A stretch of DNA of 32,029 nucleotides from VGBK01 sp964548475 (GCA_964548475.1 CAZJRF010000007.1:1-32029); one strand, 5' to 3'. Shown: positions 15,171-23,324, numbered from the stretch's first letter. Program-made: numbers and translations. Notes: generated by a model from the sequence alone, not told the origin.

Positions 15171-17101
15171 GACAGCGGCAATTCCTGGACGTGGTGGATG
15201 AGACAGAGGCCCACCGCCGTTTCGATGCCGCCTGCGCCCATCTCGTCCCGGGCGAGGAGTGGGTGCCACTGGCCGAGGCGCACGGGAGGGTGCTCGCGAC
15301 CGACGTTGCCGCCCCCGTCGACGTGCCGGCTTTCGATCGCAGCAACGTGGACGGGTTCGCGGTGCGCGCGGCCGATACCTCCGGGGCCGAGGAGTTGCAG
15401 CCGGTGGCCCTGCGGGTCTCCCCCCTGTCACTGGCCGCCGGCCGAGAGCCGCCTCCGGGGTTCCAGGTGGAGCCCGGCTGGGCGGTGCCCATCGCCACCG
15501 GCGGGGTGGTGCCGCGCGGAGCCGACGCGGTGGTCATGGTGGAAAACACCCGGCCGGCGGAGGAGGACATCCACGTGCTGCGGCCGGCGGCGCCCGGCGA
15601 CGCGGTCACCTTTGCCGGCTCGGATATCGGCCGGGGCGACCTGGTGCTGCTGCGGCGGCGAGTGCTCACCTCACAAGACACGGCGGTGCTGGCCGCAGCA
15701 GGACTGGACCGGGTGCAGGTGGTGCGCCGCCCGCGAGTGGCGGTGCTTTCCACCGGCGACGAGATAGTCCTCCCCGGGGAGCCCCTCCCCACCGGGTCGG
15801 TCTACGACTCGAATCAGCGCATGCTGCTCGACGCCGTGGCCGAGCTGGGCGGCAGCCCGGTGCCGGCCGGCGTCCTGCCCGACGACGAGCAGAAGCTGGA
15901 AGAGGCCTTGTCCCGCTTGCTCACCGGGAAGGATGCGGCCGACGTCGTGCTGCTCTCCGGCGGCACCTCCAAGGGGGAAGGCGATCTGAACGCGGCGGTG
16001 GTGCACCGGCTGGCCGGGCGGCTGCCCGGCTCGCCGGGAGTAGTGGTGCACGGGGTAGCCCTCAAGCCGGGCAAGCCCATCTTGCTGGCCGTCGTAGCCG
16101 GGCGGCCGGTGGTTGTGCTGCCCGGCTTCCCCACCTCGGCGGTCTTCACCTTTCATGAGTTCGTGGCGCCGCTGCTCCGCCGGTTGGCCGGGCGGGCCGA
16201 GGAGGAGGCGGCCGTCGTCGAGGCGGTGGTGCCGCTGCGCATCAACTCCGAACCGGGGCGCACCGAGTACGTGCTGGTGGACCTGGTGGAGGGCCGGGCG
16301 GGGCGGGCGGCCTACCCGCTGGGCGCCGGCTCGGGGAGTGTGACCGCCTTCGGGCGCGCCGACGGGTTCCTGCGCATCCCGGCTGCCACGGAGTACCTGG
16401 CCGAAGGGGAACGGGTGCAGGTGCGCCTCCTCCACCGGGGGGCCCCCCCCACGGATCTGGTGGCCATCGGCAGCCACTGCGTGGGCCTCGACTTCCTGCT
16501 CGGGCTGCTCGCCGACCAGGGCTTCGCCGTCAAGTCCATCAAGGTTGGGTCCACCGCCGGACTGGCCGCCCTGGTCCGCGGGGAGGGCGACGTGGCCGGC
16601 ATCCACCTCATGGACGAGGCCACCGGCGAGTACAACCGCCCCTTCCTCCCCGCCGGGATCGGCCTGCTGCCCGGCTACGGGCGCCGCCAGGGAATCGCCT
16701 TTCGCCCCGGCACCCCCGGCCTGGAGGCGGCCGACCCGGAGGCCTTCCTTGCCGCCGTCCGGGCCGGCGGCTACCGCATGGTCAACCGCAACCCGGGGAG
16801 CGGCACCCGGGTGCTCCTCGACCGCTTGCTCGACGGCCTATGCCCCGAGGGGTACACCAACCAGCCGCGTACCCACCACGCGGTGGCGGCCGCCGTGGCC
16901 CAGGGGCGAGCCGACTGGGGCATGACCCTCGACATCATCGCCTCCGCCGCCGGGCTCCGCTTCCTCTTCATGCAAGAAGAGCGCTTCGACCTCGCCGTCC
17001 CCGACGAGCGCCGCTCCCGTCCGGCGGTGGCCGCCCTTGCCGCTCTCCTTGCCGACCCGGGCGTGCGCGACCGCCTGCGCGCTCTCGGCTTCAGCGCCTA
17101 G
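15167..17101 (+). CDS. moeA: Molybdopterin molybdenumtransferase MoeA with C-terminal PBP-like domain
   Basis: The 644-residue product has a full MoeA domain (1-425) and a periplasmic-binding-protein-like domain (about 430-644, COG1910 type). Canonical MoeA motifs are present: RSNVDGFAVRAAD, STGDE (195-199), YDSN (213-216), SGGTSKGEGD (264-273), ALKPGKP (298-304) and LPGFPTS. The PBP-like part reads LVAIGSHCVGLDFLLGLLADQG, VGSTAGLAALVRGEGDVAGIHLMD, MVNRNPGSGTRVLLDRLL and ADWGMTLDIIA. This resembles the domain that binds a small oxyanion or effector in ModE-like and MoeA fusions; it has no signal peptide, so it acts in the cytosol. The GTG start overlaps the upstream stop by 4 nt. The domain joint contains a G6C8 run (16437-16450). 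It probably inserts molybdate into molybdopterin, with the extra domain delivering or sensing the metal. Confidence 0.92.
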   Translation: MRQRQFLDVVDETEAHRRFDAACAHLVPGEEWVPLAEAHGRVLATDVAAPVDVPAFDRSNVDGFAVRAADTSGAEELQPVALRVSPLSLAAGREPPPGFQVEPGWAVPIATGGVVPRGADAVVMVENTRPAEEDIHVLRPAAPGDAVTFAGSDIGRGDLVLLRRRVLTSQDTAVLAAAGLDRVQVVRRPRVAVLSTGDEIVLPGEPLPTGSVYDSNQRMLLDAVAELGGSPVPAGVLPDDEQKLEEALSRLLTGKDAADVVLLSGGTSKGEGDLNAAVVHRLAGRLPGSPGVVVHGVALKPGKPILLAVVAGRPVVVLPGFPTSAVFTFHEFVAPLLRRLAGRAEEEAAVVEAVVPLRINSEPGRTEYVLVDLVEGRAGRAAYPLGAGSGSVTAFGRADGFLRIPAATEYLAEGERVQVRLLHRGAPPTDLVAIGSHCVGLDFLLGLLADQGFAVKSIKVGSTAGLAALVRGEGDVAGIHLMDEATGEYNRPFLPAGIGLLPGYGRRQGIAFRPGTPGLEAADPEAFLAAVRAGGYRMVNRNPGSGTRVLLDRLLDGLCPEGYTNQPRTHHAVAAAVAQGRADWGMTLDIIASAAGLRFLFMQEERFDLAVPDERRSRPAVAALAALLADPGVRDRLRALGFSA

Positions 17102-17128
17102 GCGACCGGTGCGGGGGCGCACGTCCCT

Positions 17129-18487
17129 TCAACGGGCGGCGACGGCGATGCTCTCGGCCAGGGAAGGGTGGGCCATGAGCGTCTCGGCCAGCACCCGCCG
17201 TCCCAGGCCGGCCCGCACCGCCAGGGCGAGGATGCCGACCAGCTCGCCGGCGTGACGGCCAACCACCGTCCCCCCGAGCACCGTGTCGGTGGCGGCGTCA
17301 CTGATCAACTTGACGAAGCCTCGCGGTCGCGGCTGCACCAGCGCCCGGGGGTTGGTGGTGAAGGCCACCCGGGAGACCCGCACCCGCCGCCCCTGTGCCG
17401 CCGCCTCGGACTCCTGAAGGCCCACCCAGGCCAGCTCCGGCTCGGTGAACACCGACTGAGCCGCCCGGTGCGCCTCCACCGGCGCCGGCTCCTCCCCGAG
17501 CACCAGCCTCCCCACCACCACCCCCTGGGCGGCGGCCACGGAGCTGAGCATCAACCCGCCGGTCACGTCTCCCGCGGCGTAGATGTGGGGCACCGATGTA
17601 CGCTGCAAAGCATCAACGGCCACCGCTTCTCCGGCCCGGGCCACCCCGGCCGCCTCGAGGCCCAGGTCATCGCAGACCGGCCGCAACCCCACCGCCAGCA
17701 GGGCGTGCGAGCCGGTCGCCACCCGGCCGTCCTCGGTGGCCACCTCCACCCCGCCGTCGATCCGGCGGGCCGATCTGGCCCGCGCCCCGCGCAGCAGGGT
17801 GACACCCCGCTCGATGAATTCCTCCTCGAGCGCTGCCGCCGCTTCCTCATCGTCGTCGGGCAGCACCCGACCGTGAGCGGCGAGCAGGGTCACCCTCCCT
17901 CCCAGGCTGGAGAAAATGTGCGTGAACTCGACCCCGGTGGCCCCGGCGCCGATCACCACCGGTTGCTCGGGAGGAGCGGGCAGCGTGTAGGCCTGGCGCG
18001 AGGTGACCACCCGCTCCCCATCCACCTCGGCCCACTCCGGGACGCGGGGCGCCGACCCGGTGGCGATGAGCGCCCGATCGAACTCCACCTCCCGTTCGCC
18101 GATGCGAGTGCTCAATGCCGCGCTGTTCGGACCGCTGAACCGGGCCCGGCCGGCCTCCAGGGTGACCCCCAGCGCCTCCAGCCGCCCTATCAGTGAAGAG
18201 GACAGCAGGGAGGCCGTCGACAGCCGCCGCTCGGCCAGGCGGGCGACGTCGGGCACCAGCGGGCCGGGGTCGGCCCGCCCGAAGTGCCCGCCGGCGCGAA
18301 TCGAGGCCAGGTTGCCGGCGCTGGCCACCAGGGCTTTGGAGGGAATGCAGTCCCACAGTTGGGAGGCCCCACCCATCACCTCGGCTTCCACCAGGGTCAC
18401 CTCAGCGCCTCCGGCCGCGGCAACCGCGGCCGCGGCGCCGCCGGCGGGGCCACCACCGATGACCAGGAAGCGAGTGCGCGTGCTCAC
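17129..18487 (-). CDS. lpdA: LpdA-type flavoprotein, NAD(P)H quinone reductase-like (missing first redox cysteine)
   Basis: This is a 452-residue member of the pyridine nucleotide-disulfide oxidoreductase family. It has an FAD motif (FLVIGGGPAGGAAA), an NAD(P) motif (VVIGAGATGVEF), ATGSAPRVP, IYAAGDVTGG and a C-terminal dimerisation domain. The redox motif normally reading GGTCLNVGCIPSK is GGASQLWDCIPSK: C47 remains but the first cysteine is Ser42. M. tuberculosis LpdA (Rv3303c, from memory) has the same loss and acts as an NAD(P)H:quinone reductase rather than lipoamide dehydrogenase. Unlike that protein, the C-terminal His-Glu pair looks intact (AHPSLAE, H440 and E445). I chose GTG at 18487; the frame is open to an ATG at 18586, but that extension is Arg/Pro-rich and overlaps the divergent promoter. 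No lipoate enzyme genes are nearby. Confidence 0.85.
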   Translation of the reverse strand: MSTRTRFLVIGGGPAGGAAAAVAAAGGAEVTLVEAEVMGGASQLWDCIPSKALVASAGNLASIRAGGHFGRADPGPLVPDVARLAERRLSTASLLSSSLIGRLEALGVTLEAGRARFSGPNSAALSTRIGEREVEFDRALIATGSAPRVPEWAEVDGERVVTSRQAYTLPAPPEQPVVIGAGATGVEFTHIFSSLGGRVTLLAAHGRVLPDDDEEAAAALEEEFIERGVTLLRGARARSARRIDGGVEVATEDGRVATGSHALLAVGLRPVCDDLGLEAAGVARAGEAVAVDALQRTSVPHIYAAGDVTGGLMLSSVAAAQGVVVGRLVLGEEPAPVEAHRAAQSVFTEPELAWVGLQESEAAAQGRRVRVSRVAFTTNPRALVQPRPRGFVKLISDAATDTVLGGTVVGRHAGELVGILALAVRAGLGRRVLAETLMAHPSLAESIAVAAR

Positions 18488-18567
18488 AGGCCGGCACGGT
18501 AGCGCCGGAGAGCCTCTAGCACTCCGGTTCGCCCGGGCACGCCCGGCCGGCCGGTCCGGAGCGGTCC

Positions 18568-18595
18568 TTTCACAAACCGGGGCCATCGTTACACT
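18568..18595 (+). promoter_or_regulatory. Candidate promoter for the class A PBP gene
   Basis: TTTCAC (18568-18573) and TACACT (18590-18595) are separated by 16 bp and resemble housekeeping -35 and -10 elements. The leader to the ATG at 18661 would be about 60 nt. The assignment rests on sequence resemblance only. Confidence 0.4.
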
Positions 18596-18660
18596 GCCCG
18601 GCGAGGCCGGAAGCCGCGCGGGAACCGCCGGGCCGCCCGGGACGTCCGACGGGGTAACCG

Positions 18661-21117
18661 ATGGAAATCTCCATTCACCAGGCCGAAAGATCGGATCGGC
18701 GTGGGAGGCGGTTGATCGCCCTCGCCGTGCTTGCGGGCGTCGCAGTCGTGGCCTCCGGATGGTTCGGCTTGCTCGCCTTCCTGGGGAGCAACGCCGCCTA
18801 CGGCACCCTCGACGACCTGCGCCGGAACTGGATACCCAACGTCGCGTCCCTCCCCCTCCACCTGCCCGACCTGGGCCGTCTCTCCGAGGTCTACACCGCC
18901 GACGGGGTGCTACTCGGACTGCTTACCGAGCGCAACAGCCAGCCTGTGCCCTTCGAGGAGATCCCCGACCTGGTGGTAGCGGCCATCCTGTCGGCCGAGG
19001 ACTCCAAGTTCTGGCTACACCCGGGCATAGACCACCGGGCCATCCTCCGGGCGCTGCTCGGCAACGTGGGCGGGGGGGCCACCTTCCAGGGAGGGTCCAC
19101 CATCACCCAGCAGGTGGTCAAGCAGAACTTCATCGGCACCGAGCCCACCCTCCGTCGCAAGGCGTCCGAGGCCTCCATCGCCATGGAGCTCGAACGGCGC
19201 TACACCAAAGAGCAGATCCTCGAGTTCTACCTGAACTCCACCTACTTCGGGAACAACGCATACGGGGTGCGCGCCGCCGCCCAGGAGTACTTCGGCAAGG
19301 ATCTCGACGACCTCACCATCGCCGAGGCGGCCGCCCTGGCCGTGCCCATCCGCAACCCCAGCCTGTACGATCTCAGGCGCCGGGCGGGCGATCCCATCGA
19401 GGCCCGCAACCGGGTCATCTACGAGATGCTCGACGAGGGCTACATCACCCCGGCCGAGGCCGAGGCGGCCGAGGCGGAGCCGCTGGTGACGGTGCCCCAC
19501 CGGGAGTTCCAGACCCTCGCCCCTCAGGTGCTGATCGCCGCCAAGGAAGCGGTGCTCAACGACCCCTCTTTCGGCCTGGGCGACACCTACCTGCAGCGCA
19601 AGCGGGCCCTCTTCGGCTGTCCTGCCGACGACACCACCTGCGAGGGGGGCGGGGGCTTGAAGATCTACGTCACCGTGGACTACGCGCTGCAGCAGGCGGC
19701 CCAGGAGCTGCTGCAGCAGTGGTTCCCCCCCGGCGAGGACGGCCCCACCGGCGCCATCGCCATGATCGACAACCGCACCGGCGGCACCATCGTCATGGCC
19801 TCGGGCATCGAGTTCGGGGAGGACTTCCAGGCCGGTCAGCGCACTTACGACATTGCCACCAAGGGGAGGCGCAACCCGGGTTCGGCCTTCAAGCCTTTCG
19901 GCCTGGTGGCGGCCATGGAGAACGGCTGGCCCCTGCAGTCATACTGGGCCGAATCCTCCCCCCAGACCCTCGACTACGGGGGCATCGAGCCCTGGGTCTG
20001 CCGGGGAGGCCCCACCGACGGCACCATCCGCACGCTGGAGCGCGCCCTGATCGCCTCTACCAACTCCGTGTTCTGCCAGGTGGCGGTGGAGGTAGGAGCG
20101 GACAAGATCGGCGACGTGGCGCACCGTATGGGCATCAGGTCCCCGCTGGGATCGGTGCCGGCCATCGTGCTCGGCGCCTCGGCGGTCAGCCCCCTGGAGA
20201 TGGCCGCCGGCTACTCGACCCTGGCCAACTACGGATGGCGGGTGGAGAACTACCTGATCGAGCGCATCGAGGATGCCGACGGGAACGTGGTCTACCAGCA
20301 CGATACTGAGCGGACCCGGGCGCTGGACGGCGCCCTGGCCGCTGCGGTGGTGAACACCATGGAGCAGGTGATCACCAGCGGGACGGGGGGGAATGCCCGG
20401 ATCGACCGGCCCCAGGCCGGCAAGACCGGCACCCACGAGGACCACACCGACGTCTGGTTCATCGGCTTCATCCCGCAGTACACCACCTCGGTCTGGGTGG
20501 GGTTCCCCGACCGCCAGGTGGAGATGCGCAACCTGGTCATCAACGGCACCTACTACGAGACGGTCTGGGGCTCGAACGTGGCCGCCCCCCTCTGGGCCGA
20601 GTACATGAAGATCGCCACCGACGGCCTGCCGGTGCTCGACTTCCCTCCCGACCCGGAGGGGGTCGAGCTGTACTACCAGACCCCGCGAGTGGAAGTGCCC
20701 GACGTGATCGGCATGGATCTCGAGGAGGCCACCGAGGAGCTGTACAAGGCCGGCTTCAACGTCGAGGTCGAGTACGTCAACTCCGACGAGCCGGAAGACC
20801 AGGTGGTTGCCCAGGACCCGGAGAACCCCGAACGCGTCAAGCAGGCAGAGGTAGTGAAGCTCGAGGTCTCCAGCGGCCGGCCCCCTGAGGTTGCCATGGT
20901 GGACCTGGTGGGCCTCAGCTCGGGAGAGGCGGTCGCCATCCTGCAGGCCCTGCGCCAGGCCACCGAGATCGACTTCGCCTGGCAGCTGGTGACCGTGCCG
21001 GTCTCCAACCCGGCCGAACGCGATCAGGTGCTGGCCACCAGGCCGTCGGCGGGGACCATGATCACCGAGGACACGGTGGTCGTGGTTCGCTACACCGTCT
21101 ACCAGGCGAGCGGCTAG
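18661..21117 (+). CDS. Class A penicillin-binding protein with two PASTA domains
   Basis: This is a bifunctional peptidoglycan synthase with glycosyltransferase and transpeptidase activity on the outer membrane face. The 818-residue product has a cytoplasmic tail, one transmembrane helix (about 18-42), a GT51 domain (about 72-260) and a transpeptidase domain (about 335-640). GT51 motifs include AEDSKFWLHPGID (catalytic E113), FQGGSTITQQVVKQNF and RRYTKEQILEFYLN. The transpeptidase motifs are S408-x-x-K411 in GSAFKPF, S466-T-N468 and K588-T-G590-T. Two PASTA repeats finish the protein (RVEVPDVIGMDLEEATEELYKAG from about 678, and a more diverged one from about 748). They are known in actinobacteria and Gram-positives to contact peptidoglycan. 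C320 and C327 could form an extracellular disulfide. The ATG has only weak GGGG upstream. Confidence 0.95.
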   Translation: MEISIHQAERSDRRGRRLIALAVLAGVAVVASGWFGLLAFLGSNAAYGTLDDLRRNWIPNVASLPLHLPDLGRLSEVYTADGVLLGLLTERNSQPVPFEEIPDLVVAAILSAEDSKFWLHPGIDHRAILRALLGNVGGGATFQGGSTITQQVVKQNFIGTEPTLRRKASEASIAMELERRYTKEQILEFYLNSTYFGNNAYGVRAAAQEYFGKDLDDLTIAEAAALAVPIRNPSLYDLRRRAGDPIEARNRVIYEMLDEGYITPAEAEAAEAEPLVTVPHREFQTLAPQVLIAAKEAVLNDPSFGLGDTYLQRKRALFGCPADDTTCEGGGGLKIYVTVDYALQQAAQELLQQWFPPGEDGPTGAIAMIDNRTGGTIVMASGIEFGEDFQAGQRTYDIATKGRRNPGSAFKPFGLVAAMENGWPLQSYWAESSPQTLDYGGIEPWVCRGGPTDGTIRTLERALIASTNSVFCQVAVEVGADKIGDVAHRMGIRSPLGSVPAIVLGASAVSPLEMAAGYSTLANYGWRVENYLIERIEDADGNVVYQHDTERTRALDGALAAAVVNTMEQVITSGTGGNARIDRPQAGKTGTHEDHTDVWFIGFIPQYTTSVWVGFPDRQVEMRNLVINGTYYETVWGSNVAAPLWAEYMKIATDGLPVLDFPPDPEGVELYYQTPRVEVPDVIGMDLEEATEELYKAGFNVEVEYVNSDEPEDQVVAQDPENPERVKQAEVVKLEVSSGRPPEVAMVDLVGLSSGEAVAILQALRQATEIDFAWQLVTVPVSNPAERDQVLATRPSAGTMITEDTVVVVRYTVYQASG

Positions 21118-21153
21118 CCCAGGCTTTTCTTTCGCGCCCCCGGACCGGGACCG

Positions 21154-21182
21154 TTGCACGTAAGTGGTCTTAGTTGTATCTA
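21154..21182 (+). promoter_or_regulatory. Leaderless-type promoter with an overlapping inverted repeat
   Basis: TTGCAC (21154-21159) and TATCTA (21177-21182) are separated by exactly 17 bp, a good housekeeping promoter. Its predicted start point, 7 nt after the -10, coincides with the A of ATG at 21189, implying a leaderless mRNA. An inverted repeat CTTAG-N6-CTAAG (21169-21184) overlaps the -10 box and could bind a repressor. The stretch is unusually AT-rich for this genome. Confidence 0.55.
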
Positions 21183-21188
21183 AGTGCC

Positions 21189-21626
21189 ATGACCGCCGCA
21201 GCCCCCGGGGCCCTCCGTCGAGACGCCCGTCCTCCCGTCTCCATGGAAGCCGCGCCAGTCCCGGGGGCGGCGGAGGTCATCCGCCTGCGCCCCACTGCCA
21301 TCCCCCGTCCCTGGATCCGGCCTCGCCTGGCGGAAAGCAACGGACATCCCGCCCACGACCCCGACGACCCGGCGGTGCGCCGCTACTGGTCGGCCTTGAT
21401 CGGCCCCGGCGCGGTGGCCGACCTCCTGCGCCTGGGCGTCGCCGCCCGGCGAGGCACTCACCTGCGCCGGCCCCTCCACTTGCCCAGCCTGCTGCGCGAG
21501 GGCCTGGTGGGGCGCGACGGCGGGGCCATCGTGGTCCCCGCTCGCATCCCTGCCCTCGACGACGGCCAGCAGCGCCGCCTCCACCCCAGCCTGCGAGCCG
21601 AGTACCGGAGGGTGATGGGGCTCTGA
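21189..21626 (+). CDS. Uncharacterised 145-residue protein
   Basis: I do not recognise this family with confidence. The first 40 residues are low-complexity (Ala/Pro/Arg). A more ordered part follows: AEVIRLRPTAIPRPWIRPRLAE, DPDDPAVRRYWSALIGPGAVADLLRLGVAARRG, LRRPLHLPSLLREGLVGRDGGAIVV, then a basic helix (QQRRLHPSLRAEYRRVMGL). The middle looks helical and the whole protein is basic, without signal peptide or transmembrane helix, so a cytosolic nucleic-acid-associated role is possible but unproven. ATG at 21189 is chosen because a 17-bp-spaced promoter predicts transcription starting at that base. A TTG at 21174 and an ATG at 21243 are alternatives. It stands alone between the PBP gene and the CoA-transferase operon. 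Confidence 0.6.
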   Translation: MTAAAPGALRRDARPPVSMEAAPVPGAAEVIRLRPTAIPRPWIRPRLAESNGHPAHDPDDPAVRRYWSALIGPGAVADLLRLGVAARRGTHLRRPLHLPSLLREGLVGRDGGAIVVPARIPALDDGQQRRLHPSLRAEYRRVMGL

Positions 21627-21666
21627 GACCCCGAGGGAGCCTGCTTCGGCCGACTCGCGCCGTCGC

Positions 21667-21672
21667 TAGGGT
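21667..21672 (+). promoter_or_regulatory. Candidate -10 box (TAGGGT), near-leaderless, for the CoA-transferase operon
   Basis: TAGGGT ends 6 nt before the GTG at 21679, so transcription would start at or next to the start codon. The -35 region is poor. The same hexamer occurs upstream of the binding-protein gene (27640-27645). Confidence 0.45.
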
Positions 21673-21678
21673 GGGCCC

Positions 21679-22593
21679 GTGAGCAAGGTCGCCACCATGC
21701 GGGAGGCCGTCGCACGGCTGGTGGCCGACGGCGACACGGTGGCCATCGAGGGCTTCACCCACCTCATCTGCCACGCCGCCGGGCACGAGTTGATTCGCCA
21801 GCGGCGCCGCAACCTCACCCTGTGTCGGCTCACCCCCGACGTCATCGGAGACCAGCTGGCCGCGGCCGGAGTCATCTCCCGGCTGGTCTTCTCCTGGATG
21901 GGCAACCCCGGTGCCGGCTCGCTGCATGCCCTCCGGCGGCGCATCGAGCGAGCCGACCCCGAGCCTCTGGAGATCGAGGAGTACAGCCACTTCGGCATGG
22001 TGAGCCGCTACACGGCCGGGGCGGCCGGGCTCCCCTTCTTCCCGCTGCGCTCCTACACCGGGAGCGACCTGCCCGCCGTCAACCCGCGCATCGTCTCCCT
22101 CACCTCGCCCTACGACGGGGAGACGATGCACGCGGTCCCTGCTCTCAACCCCGATGTGGCCATCGTCCACGTGCAGCGGGCCACCGCCGACGGCGACGCC
22201 CAGGCCTGGGGCCTGATCGGCTGTCAGAAGGAGGCCGCCTTCGCCGCCCGGCGGGTAATCGTGGTGTGCGAGGAGGTAGTCCCCGAATCGGTAGTGCGGG
22301 CCGACCCCAACAGCACCCTCATCCCCTCCCCCATCGTCGATGCCGTGGTGGAGGCGCCGGGGGGTTGCCATCCCTCCTTCGTGCAGGGCTACTACGACCG
22401 CGACAACCGCTTCTACCTGGACTGGGAACCGATCAGCCGTGACCAGGCGGTGATTGCCGCCTGGCTCGACGAATGGGTGTACGGCCTGGCCGACCACGCC
22501 GAGTACCGGGAGCGGCTGGGGCCCGAGCGCTGGTCCGCCCTGGCCCCCGGGGACGGCTGGTCGGCGCCGGTCAACTACGGGAGCTACCGGTGA
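21679..22593 (+). CDS. CoA-transferase family I, subunit A
   Basis: This is the alpha subunit of a two-chain CoA-transferase that moves CoA between a carboxylate and an acyl-CoA. The 304-residue product follows the glutaconate CoA-transferase alpha/IpdA pattern. It begins SKVATMREAVARLVADGDTVAIEGFTH and has EIEEYSHFGMVSRYTAGAAGLPFFPLRS, DVAIVHVQRATADGDAQAWG, RVIVVCEEVVPESVVRADPN and VDAVVEAPGGCHPSFVQGYYDRDNRFY. It ends with a WLDEWVYGLADHAEYRERLG helix very like GctA. The catalytic glutamate is on the partner subunit. The GTG start is 7 nt after a TAGGGT box. The 3' end overlaps the subunit B GTG by 4 nt. The carboxylate substrate cannot be told from sequence; dicarboxylate or oxo-acid substrates are usual for relatives. 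Confidence 0.9.
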   Translation: MSKVATMREAVARLVADGDTVAIEGFTHLICHAAGHELIRQRRRNLTLCRLTPDVIGDQLAAAGVISRLVFSWMGNPGAGSLHALRRRIERADPEPLEIEEYSHFGMVSRYTAGAAGLPFFPLRSYTGSDLPAVNPRIVSLTSPYDGETMHAVPALNPDVAIVHVQRATADGDAQAWGLIGCQKEAAFAARRVIVVCEEVVPESVVRADPNSTLIPSPIVDAVVEAPGGCHPSFVQGYYDRDNRFYLDWEPISRDQAVIAAWLDEWVYGLADHAEYRERLGPERWSALAPGDGWSAPVNYGSYR

Positions 22594-23324
22594 ACTGGAC
22601 CTCCAATGAGCTCATGGTGGTGGCCGCCGCCAGGCGGCTGGCTGGGGAGCACGTGTGCTTCGTGGGGATCGGCCTGCCCAACCTGGCCTGCAGCCTGGCC
22701 CAGCGCACCGTGGAGCCCGGGCTGGAACTGGTCTACGAGTCGGGGGCGGTGGGATCCCGCCCCGAGCGGCTGCCCATCTCCATCGGCGACCCCTGCCTGG
22801 TCGCCGGGGCCCGGGCGGTGGCCTCCATGTTCGACCTGTTCGCCTTCTACCTGCAGGGGGGAAAGGTGGACGTCGCCTTCCTGGGAGCAGCCCAGATCGA
22901 CCGGCGCGGGTCGATCAACACCACCGTGATCGGCCCCTACGACCGCCCCAAGGTCCGTCTGCCCGGGTCGGGAGGGGCCTGCGACATCGCCGTCCTCGCC
23001 TCCAAGGTCTTCGTCATCGTCCCCCAGTCGGCTCGCTCGTTCGTGCCCCGGGTGGACTTCATCACCAGCCCCGGCCACTTCCCGGGCCGCCAGCTTCCCG
23101 GCGGCGGGCCTGCCACGGTGGTCACCCAACTGGGGGTGTACGGCTTCGTGGATGGGGAGATGACCCTCACCTCCCTCCACCCCGGGGTCACCCTCGCACA
23201 GGTGCAGGAGGCCTGCGGCTGGGAGATGGCGGTGGCCCCCGACCCGGCCGAGACCCCGCCGCCTACCGAAGAGGAACTGGCCACCCTCCGAGCGCTCGAC
23301 CCTGAGCGGGTGTACCTGGGATGA
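22590..23324 (+). CDS. CoA-transferase family I, subunit B
   Basis: The beta subunit carries the catalytic glutamate that forms the glutamyl-CoA thioester intermediate. The 244-residue product has the glycine-rich oxyanion segment CFVGIGLPNLACSLAQ and the catalytic Glu50 in ELVYESGAVG. It continues with LQGGKVDVAFLGAAQIDRRGSINTTVIG, LPGSGGACDIAVLASKVFVIV, VDFITSPGH and LGVYGFVDGEMTLTSLHPGVTL. All are standard for GctB/AtoA-type chains. The GTG start overlaps subunit A by 4 nt, and its own stop overlaps the aminotransferase ATG by 4 nt, so the three proteins are made from one coupled message. Confidence 0.9.
   Translation: MNWTSNELMVVAAARRLAGEHVCFVGIGLPNLACSLAQRTVEPGLELVYESGAVGSRPERLPISIGDPCLVAGARAVASMFDLFAFYLQGGKVDVAFLGAAQIDRRGSINTTVIGPYDRPKVRLPGSGGACDIAVLASKVFVIVPQSARSFVPRVDFITSPGHFPGRQLPGGGPATVVTQLGVYGFVDGEMTLTSLHPGVTLAQVQEACGWEMAVAPDPAETPPPTEEELATLRALDPERVYLG

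Noticed and set aside
15167..17101. Exported molybdate-binding protein
   Set aside because: The PBP-like domain is C-terminal to a cytosolic enzyme and there is no signal peptide, so it acts in the cytosol.
17129..18487. Dihydrolipoamide dehydrogenase (E3) of a 2-oxoacid dehydrogenase complex
   Set aside because: The first cysteine of the redox disulfide is missing, and no E1, E2 or lipoate genes are nearby.
18003..20309. A 768-codon open frame on the plus strand overlapping the LpdA and PBP genes
   Set aside because: Its translation is Arg/Pro/Gly-rich with no recognisable motifs. It is a frame shadow of high-GC coding DNA, and the overlapped genes have full conserved motifs.
21120..21160. 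Terminator after the PBP gene
   Set aside because: A short CTTTTCTTT run exists but no stable stem precedes it.
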